Shown piece by piece: positions 6,640 to 9,476 of a DNA stretch of 9,476 nucleotides. Numbering within the stretch: the first letter of the stretch is position 1; every line of letters starts with the position of its first letter. Under the pieces are notes generated by a model. That model saw nothing but the letters and a program-made list of their open reading frames with translations, was not told the DNA's origin and ran no database searches. Position numbers and translations under genes: made by a program. This stretch comes from Anaerolineales bacterium UBA4826 (lineage in GTDB: Bacteria; Chloroflexota; Anaerolineae; UBA4142), in NCBI GenBank assembly GCA_002400365.1, contig DHFK01000196.1, positions 6,111 through 15,586 of the forward strand, given 5' to 3'.

Positions 6640-7662
6640 CTACCTCATATCCACCTCGCTCAACCTCACCGGTCGCCTCTCCGCGTACGATTTCTTCGCC
6701 GCGTAAGCCATGACGACTGGGATGCGTGCATCCATCCCGGTTACCGGCGTCGGTTTGTCTTCGAGAATGGCTTGGATAAATTCTTTCATTTCGGCGATGA
6801 AGGATTCGCTGTACCGCTCCATAAAAAAGTTCAACGGCAACGATGTGCTGATGCCGGTCGCATCGCTCTGCGTGAACGTGTCGGGAAATTTGTTGCCGGC
6901 GGACGCCATGCCATTCGAGCAAAAGACTTCGACGCGTTGATCGTAGCCAAAGACCGCTTGGCGGCTATTGTCAATCACGCCGAGCGCGCCATTCGCAAAG
7001 CGCAAGGTGATCACCGCCGTGTCAATATCGCCGGCTTGTCCAATTGCCGGATCCACAAGCACGTTACCCACCGCGTAAACCTCTTCCACTTCGCTGCCGA
7101 CCTGGTAACGCGCCATGTCGAAATCGTGAATCGTCATGTCGAGAAAGATGCCGCCGGAGGTCTTGATGTAGCCGGGCGGCGGCGGCGCAGGATCGCGGCT
7201 TGTAATACGCAGGATGTGTGGCGCGCCGATCTTGCCGGACGCGACGACGTCGTGCACGTGCTTGAAACTGGGGTCGAAGCGGCGGTTAAAGCCGATCTGC
7301 AGTTTGACGCCGGCTTGATGCACCGCCGCGAGCGCGCGGTCAATCCGCGCCAGATCGAGCGCGATCGGTTTCTCGCAAAAGATGTGTTTCCTCGCCGCCG
7401 CCGCATCCTCGATCATCTGCGCATGCGTATCGGTGCTGGAGCAAATGATGACTGCGTCAATTTCCTTGTCGTCGAAAATCGCGCGCGGATCGTCGAACAC
7501 TTTGGGAATTTGAAAATCGGCGGCGAGTTTCCGCGCGGCGTCTTCGATCACATCGGCGACGGCGACGACGCGTGCCGCGGGGACCTGGCGCACCAGATCG
7601 CCGGCGTGCACCCGCCCAATGCGTCCCGCGCCGATAACACCGACGTTCACTCGGTTTGGCAT
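6640..7662 (-). CDS. iolG: Inositol 2-dehydrogenase (Gfo/Idh/MocA family)
   Basis: The 340-residue product oxidises myo-inositol to scyllo-inosose with NAD+, the first step of inositol catabolism in the cytosol. The N-terminal Rossmann motif GVIGAGRIGRVHA (8-20) and the EKP motif (K98) mark the Gfo/Idh/MocA family. The later part carries segments I associate with inositol dehydrogenases: SRDPAPPPPGY (155-165), FLDMTIHDFDMAR (173-185, with D175 and H179), NVLVDPAIG (200-208), GDIDTA (211-216) and IDNSRQAVFGYDQR (230-243). K98, D175 and H179 match in order and spacing the Lys-Asp-His catalytic set of Bacillus IolG. ATG 7662 follows a strong GGAGG; a longer frame upstream crosses a palindrome and is rejected. 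A related activity on another inositol isomer or sugar cannot be excluded. Confidence 0.9.
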   Translation of the reverse strand: MPNRVNVGVIGAGRIGRVHAGDLVRQVPAARVVAVADVIEDAARKLAADFQIPKVFDDPRAIFDDKEIDAVIICSSTDTHAQMIEDAAAARKHIFCEKPIALDLARIDRALAAVHQAGVKLQIGFNRRFDPSFKHVHDVVASGKIGAPHILRITSRDPAPPPPGYIKTSGGIFLDMTIHDFDMARYQVGSEVEEVYAVGNVLVDPAIGQAGDIDTAVITLRFANGALGVIDNSRQAVFGYDQRVEVFCSNGMASAGNKFPDTFTQSDATGISTSLPLNFFMERYSESFIAEMKEFIQAILEDKPTPVTGMDARIPVVMAYAAKKSYAERRPVRLSEVDMR

Positions 7663-7668
7663 TTGAAT

Positions 7669-7673
7669 CCTCC
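7669..7673 (-). promoter_or_regulatory. Ribosome binding site of iolG
   Basis: On the minus strand GGAGG lies 6 nt before ATG 7662, between that start and the 28-bp palindrome. It fixes the start and excludes upstream in-frame candidates. Confidence 0.8.
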
Positions 7674-7679
7674 GAAAAT

Positions 7680-7707
7680 GTAGGACAAATTTGCAAATTT
7701 GTCCTAC
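7680..7707. repeat. 28-bp palindrome, copy 1, between the PfkB kinase gene and iolG
   Basis: Arms GTAGGACAAATTT and AAATTTGTCCTAC are perfect 13-bp complements around the dinucleotide GC, so the whole 28 bp is a perfect palindrome. It supplies the TAG stop of the kinase gene (7704-7706) and ends 17 bp before the iolG start. Copy 2 is at 8567-8594. With a 2-nt centre the RNA hairpin must open a few pairs to form a loop; there is no T-run, so a simple terminator is not obvious. Confidence 0.9.
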
Positions 7708-8558
7708 TCTACCAACGTGCCGCGCCACGGTCCGGGCTGTTCTTGCTTCAACGTCGTCACCGCCGCAGCGAAACGACACGCTTCGGCGGGTGAGGCGGTC
7801 AATCGTCGTCCGAGGTATGCCGCAAAGCACGTGTCGCCGCGACCGGTACGACCGGCGAGCGCGCGCGGTGTGAATGGCGCGTGGTGAATCTGTTTATCGG
7901 CAAAAACCGTGACGCCCGATGATTGAGTTAGAATGATTTCACGTGGACCGTACGCGCTCAATCGTCTCGCCGCGATAGCGAGATCGGTTTCGCCGGTCAG
8001 TAGTTCTGCTTCCGCGCGATCTACTTTGAGATAGGTCACGCGCTTCAGTCCTTCAGCCATCTGTTCCCAACGTCGGAAGACCAAGTCGTTGCCGTCTCGG
8101 ACGCGCACAAAGCCCTGGATGTCGAGCGCGACCGGTCCGCGCGCGGCGAGTGTTTCCAGCAAAGGCAGGTCCACTTCGCCGGCGATGATCGGAACGATGG
8201 CATAGATGCGTGCGGTGACAGCCGGCAGATCGGCGACAAGGATCTTTCCCGCAAAGCCGAGCGGCTTGCAGATGCGGCGCTCCATATCGTTCGAAGAATA
8301 GACGTTCTCGATGCCGGATGTTTCCGGCGCAGGTGTAGCGAAAACCCGGACGCCTGCCTGTTTCAATTCGTCGAGGCGCGGAAAATCGTCGGCGCGCAAG
8401 CGCGTGACGATTCCGACGCGCAAGCCCATGCGTCGCAGAACTATGCTGCCAAAGTAAACGCCGCCGCCCGATTCAATCTTACCCTGACCGTCCACGACGT
8501 TGCGGTCTTTGGCAAAGTGACCGAGCATTAGAAAGTCAAATTCGTTTTCGAGGGACAT
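7704..8558 (-). CDS. PfkB/ribokinase-family carbohydrate kinase, short form
   Basis: The 284-residue product is a small PfkB-family kinase, expected to phosphorylate a sugar, polyol or nucleoside with ATP in the cytosol. The N-terminal substrate-side glycines GGGVYFGSIVLRRMG (31-45), the KVDRAEAELLTGE segment (178-190) and the C-terminal signature GRTGRGDTCFAAYLG (236-250, catalytic D242) support the call. The first residue of the signature is Gly and not the common Asp, a variant worth noting. The N-terminal half is short against typical ribokinases (about 300 or more residues), with little between residues 50 and 62. It lies between the phosphodiesterase and iolG genes, which favours an inositol or related polyol substrate, by context only. 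No ribosome binding site is visible before ATG 8558, and the upstream space is taken by a palindrome. Confidence 0.85.
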   Translation of the reverse strand: MSLENEFDFLMLGHFAKDRNVVDGQGKIESGGGVYFGSIVLRRMGLRVGIVTRLRADDFPRLDELKQAGVRVFATPAPETSGIENVYSSNDMERRICKPLGFAGKILVADLPAVTARIYAIVPIIAGEVDLPLLETLAARGPVALDIQGFVRVRDGNDLVFRRWEQMAEGLKRVTYLKVDRAEAELLTGETDLAIAARRLSAYGPREIILTQSSGVTVFADKQIHHAPFTPRALAGRTGRGDTCFAAYLGRRLTASPAEACRFAAAVTTLKQEQPGPWRGTLVE

Positions 8559-8566
8559 GAGAGTAA

Positions 8567-8594
8567 GTAGGACAAGTTTTCAAACTTGTCCTAC
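8567..8594. repeat. 28-bp palindrome, copy 2, between the phosphodiesterase and kinase genes
   Basis: Arms GTAGGACAAGTTT (8567-8579) and AAACTTGTCCTAC (8582-8594) are perfect 13-bp complements around TC. It differs from copy 1 at one arm position (G for A) and at the matching place in the other arm (C for T), so pairing is kept. It encodes the last four residues and the TGA stop of the phosphodiesterase and ends 8 bp before the kinase start. Confidence 0.9.
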
Positions 8595-9308
8595 GATCTG
8601 CCGCAGTACGTCCGGCTTGTTCGTGATGATCGCGTCCACGCCGAGTTCGACCAGCCGTTTCATTTCGTCGGGATCGTCCACCGTCCACGTATTGACCTTG
8701 TACCCCTTGGCGTGCGCCCAGGTCACGTACTCGCGCGTAACCATCGAATAGTCGGGGTGCAGTGCGGTCGGACGCGCGAGCGGGCGCAGCCACGCGCGGC
8801 GCAAATATAGCGGCAGATTGGCGGAGTAGAGCAACCCGCGCGGCAAGCGCGGATTCAGTTGCGCCATGCGGTACAACGCGAACGGATTGAACGACGAGAT
8901 GATCACGCGGTCGGCGGCGCGAGTTTCTGCGATGACCGCAAGCGTCGCGGCTTCGATGCCGTCGGTTTTGAGCGTCGTGCTTTTGAGTTCGATGTTCACA
9001 ATGCCGCGCTTGACGGCGGACAGCGCTTCCGCGAGCGTCGGAATTCTCTCGCCGCGCTGTTTTTCAAACTTGAAACTCGCGTCGAGTTGTTTGACCTCGG
9101 CAAGCGTCATCGCTTTGATCGCGCCGTGTCCGTTCGTCGTGCGGTCAACCGTGTCGTCGTGAATGACGACGACAACGCCATCTTGGGTGAGCGTGACGTC
9201 AAGTTCGATTCCATCCGCGCCCAGGTCAAACGCGAGATTGAACGCGGCGAGCGTATTCTCCGGCGCGTACGCGCTCGCGCCGCGATGCGCAAGAACGAGT
9301 GGTTTCAT
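8580..9308 (-). CDS. Glycerophosphodiester phosphodiesterase (UgpQ-like GDPD)
   Basis: The 242-residue product has the full GDPD TIM-barrel pattern: LAHRGASAYAPENTLAAF (6-23, with H8, R9, E17), GADGIELDVTLTQDG (30-44, with E35 and D37), VIHDDTVDRTTNG (48-60, with H50), NIELKS (105-110, with E107) and VNTWTVDDPDEM followed by VDAIITNKPD near the end. It hydrolyses glycerophosphodiesters to an alcohol and glycerol 3-phosphate using a divalent metal. The size matches the short cytosolic UgpQ type, and no signal peptide or membrane segment is seen. The start at ATG 9308 puts HRG near the N-terminus; longer frames upstream have no family similarity. Its last residues VGQV and stop are encoded by a 28-bp palindrome. 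It is the first gene of the minus-strand set, followed by a kinase and inositol dehydrogenase, suggesting glycerophosphoinositol as one possible substrate. Confidence 0.93.
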   Translation of the reverse strand: MKPLVLAHRGASAYAPENTLAAFNLAFDLGADGIELDVTLTQDGVVVVIHDDTVDRTTNGHGAIKAMTLAEVKQLDASFKFEKQRGERIPTLAEALSAVKRGIVNIELKSTTLKTDGIEAATLAVIAETRAADRVIISSFNPFALYRMAQLNPRLPRGLLYSANLPLYLRRAWLRPLARPTALHPDYSMVTREYVTWAHAKGYKVNTWTVDDPDEMKRLVELGVDAIITNKPDVLRQIVGQV

Positions 9309-9310
9309 TG

Positions 9311-9347
9311 GAAGAAAAACTCCGTAGTGGATTTGGACTACGGAGTT
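9311..9347 (-). terminator. Hairpin with T-run in the 5' leader of the phosphodiesterase gene (attenuator or repeat)
   Basis: On the minus strand, arms AACTCCGTAGT and ACTACGGAGTT (9347-9337 and 9328-9318) form a perfect 11-bp stem with an 8-nt loop and are followed by TTTCTT, ending two bases before ATG 9308 apart from CC. This has the shape of an intrinsic terminator. The only Shine-Dalgarno-like GGAG lies inside the second arm, so the folded stem would also hide it. It may be an attenuator, a terminator of an off-window gene, or another dispersed palindrome. Confidence 0.55.
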
Positions 9348-9348
9348 C

Positions 9349-9376
9349 ATTTTACGCCGTTCTCTACGGAAAGCAA
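9349..9376 (-). promoter_or_regulatory. Candidate promoter for the minus-strand gene set
   Basis: A -10 like TAAAAT (9349-9354 on the minus strand) and a weak -35 like TTGCTT (9371-9376) are 16 bp apart. Transcription would begin about at the first base of the hairpin at 9318-9347. The -35 match is poor, so this is a tentative call. Confidence 0.35.
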
Positions 9377-9476
9377 AATCGAGCAGAAAAACGTCCTCTA
9401 TGCCTCGCAAGCCTATGGCGCAGCGTATCGGCGGCGCAGCCAGAAATGGAAACGCTTGCACCACACAGTGGCGGAC

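Larger units (their letters stand above)
9309..9476. other. Upstream region of the phosphodiesterase gene, no coding sequence seen
   Basis: No protein or RNA gene could be supported in this edge stretch. It holds the hairpin and candidate promoter listed separately, and a direct repeat of GGCGCAGC near 9417-9440. A minus-strand frame stays open through it but its translation looks random. Confidence 0.5.

Noticed and set aside
6616..7683. Long plus-strand open frame of 355 codons
   Set aside because: It lies wholly antisense to iolG, whose motifs are clear, and its translation is His/Arg-rich with no family pattern; it is a shadow of GC-rich coding DNA.
4114..8594. CRISPR array
   Set aside because: The repeats are few, self-complementary, of two different kinds and spread over kilobases at gene ends; there are no regular spacers and no cas genes.
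9309..9464. N-terminal extension of the phosphodiesterase
   Set aside because: The GDPD domain starts within eight residues of ATG 9308; the extra residues look random and run through the hairpin and candidate promoter.

Overview
The window is GC-rich bacterial chromosomal DNA with ten protein genes, densely packed, and several short palindromic repeats in the gaps. No rRNA, tRNA, CRISPR array or transposase was seen. The lipoprotein linker rich in Pro/Thr/Ala, the gene content and the style of the dispersed palindromes remind me of Chloroflexota (Anaerolineae-like) genomes. That placement is an inference and was not tested by any search.

Layout, plus strand: (1) the C-terminal part of a zinc-type medium-chain dehydrogenase (3-593), cut by the left edge; (2) an importer ATPase of the MalK/FbpC/PotA type (616-1707); (3) a lipoprotein substrate-binding protein of the Fe(III)/AfuA-like class (1826-3121), with no permease gene in the window; (4) a 242-bp gap full of inverted repeats; (5) HAD protein 1 (3364-4107); (6) a 77-bp inverted-repeat element (4114-4190); (7) a tightly coupled block made of a xylose-isomerase-like TIM-barrel protein (4215-5126), HAD protein 2 (5126-5887, 1-nt overlap) and HAD protein 3 (5884-6561, 4-nt overlap). 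A second copy of the inverted-repeat element (6546-6630) fills the convergent junction.

Layout, minus strand, transcribed leftward: a glycerophosphodiester phosphodiesterase (8580-9308), a PfkB-family kinase (7704-8558) and an inositol 2-dehydrogenase, iolG-type (6640-7662). Two 28-bp near-identical palindromes sit at the two gene junctions. An 11-bp-arm hairpin with a T-run sits just before the first gene of this set.

Reading it together: the genes suggest uptake and catabolism of a polyol, sugar or a phosphorylated form of one. An importer would bring in the substrate, HAD enzymes could remove or process a phosphate, dehydrogenases and an isomerase/epimerase would convert the carbon skeleton, and the phosphodiesterase plus inositol dehydrogenase point to inositol or glycerophosphoinositol. 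The substrate is not shown by sequence. The points most worth a second look are the three HAD proteins that all lack the usual second Asp of motif I, and the rule that every dispersed palindrome lies on or just after a stop codon.
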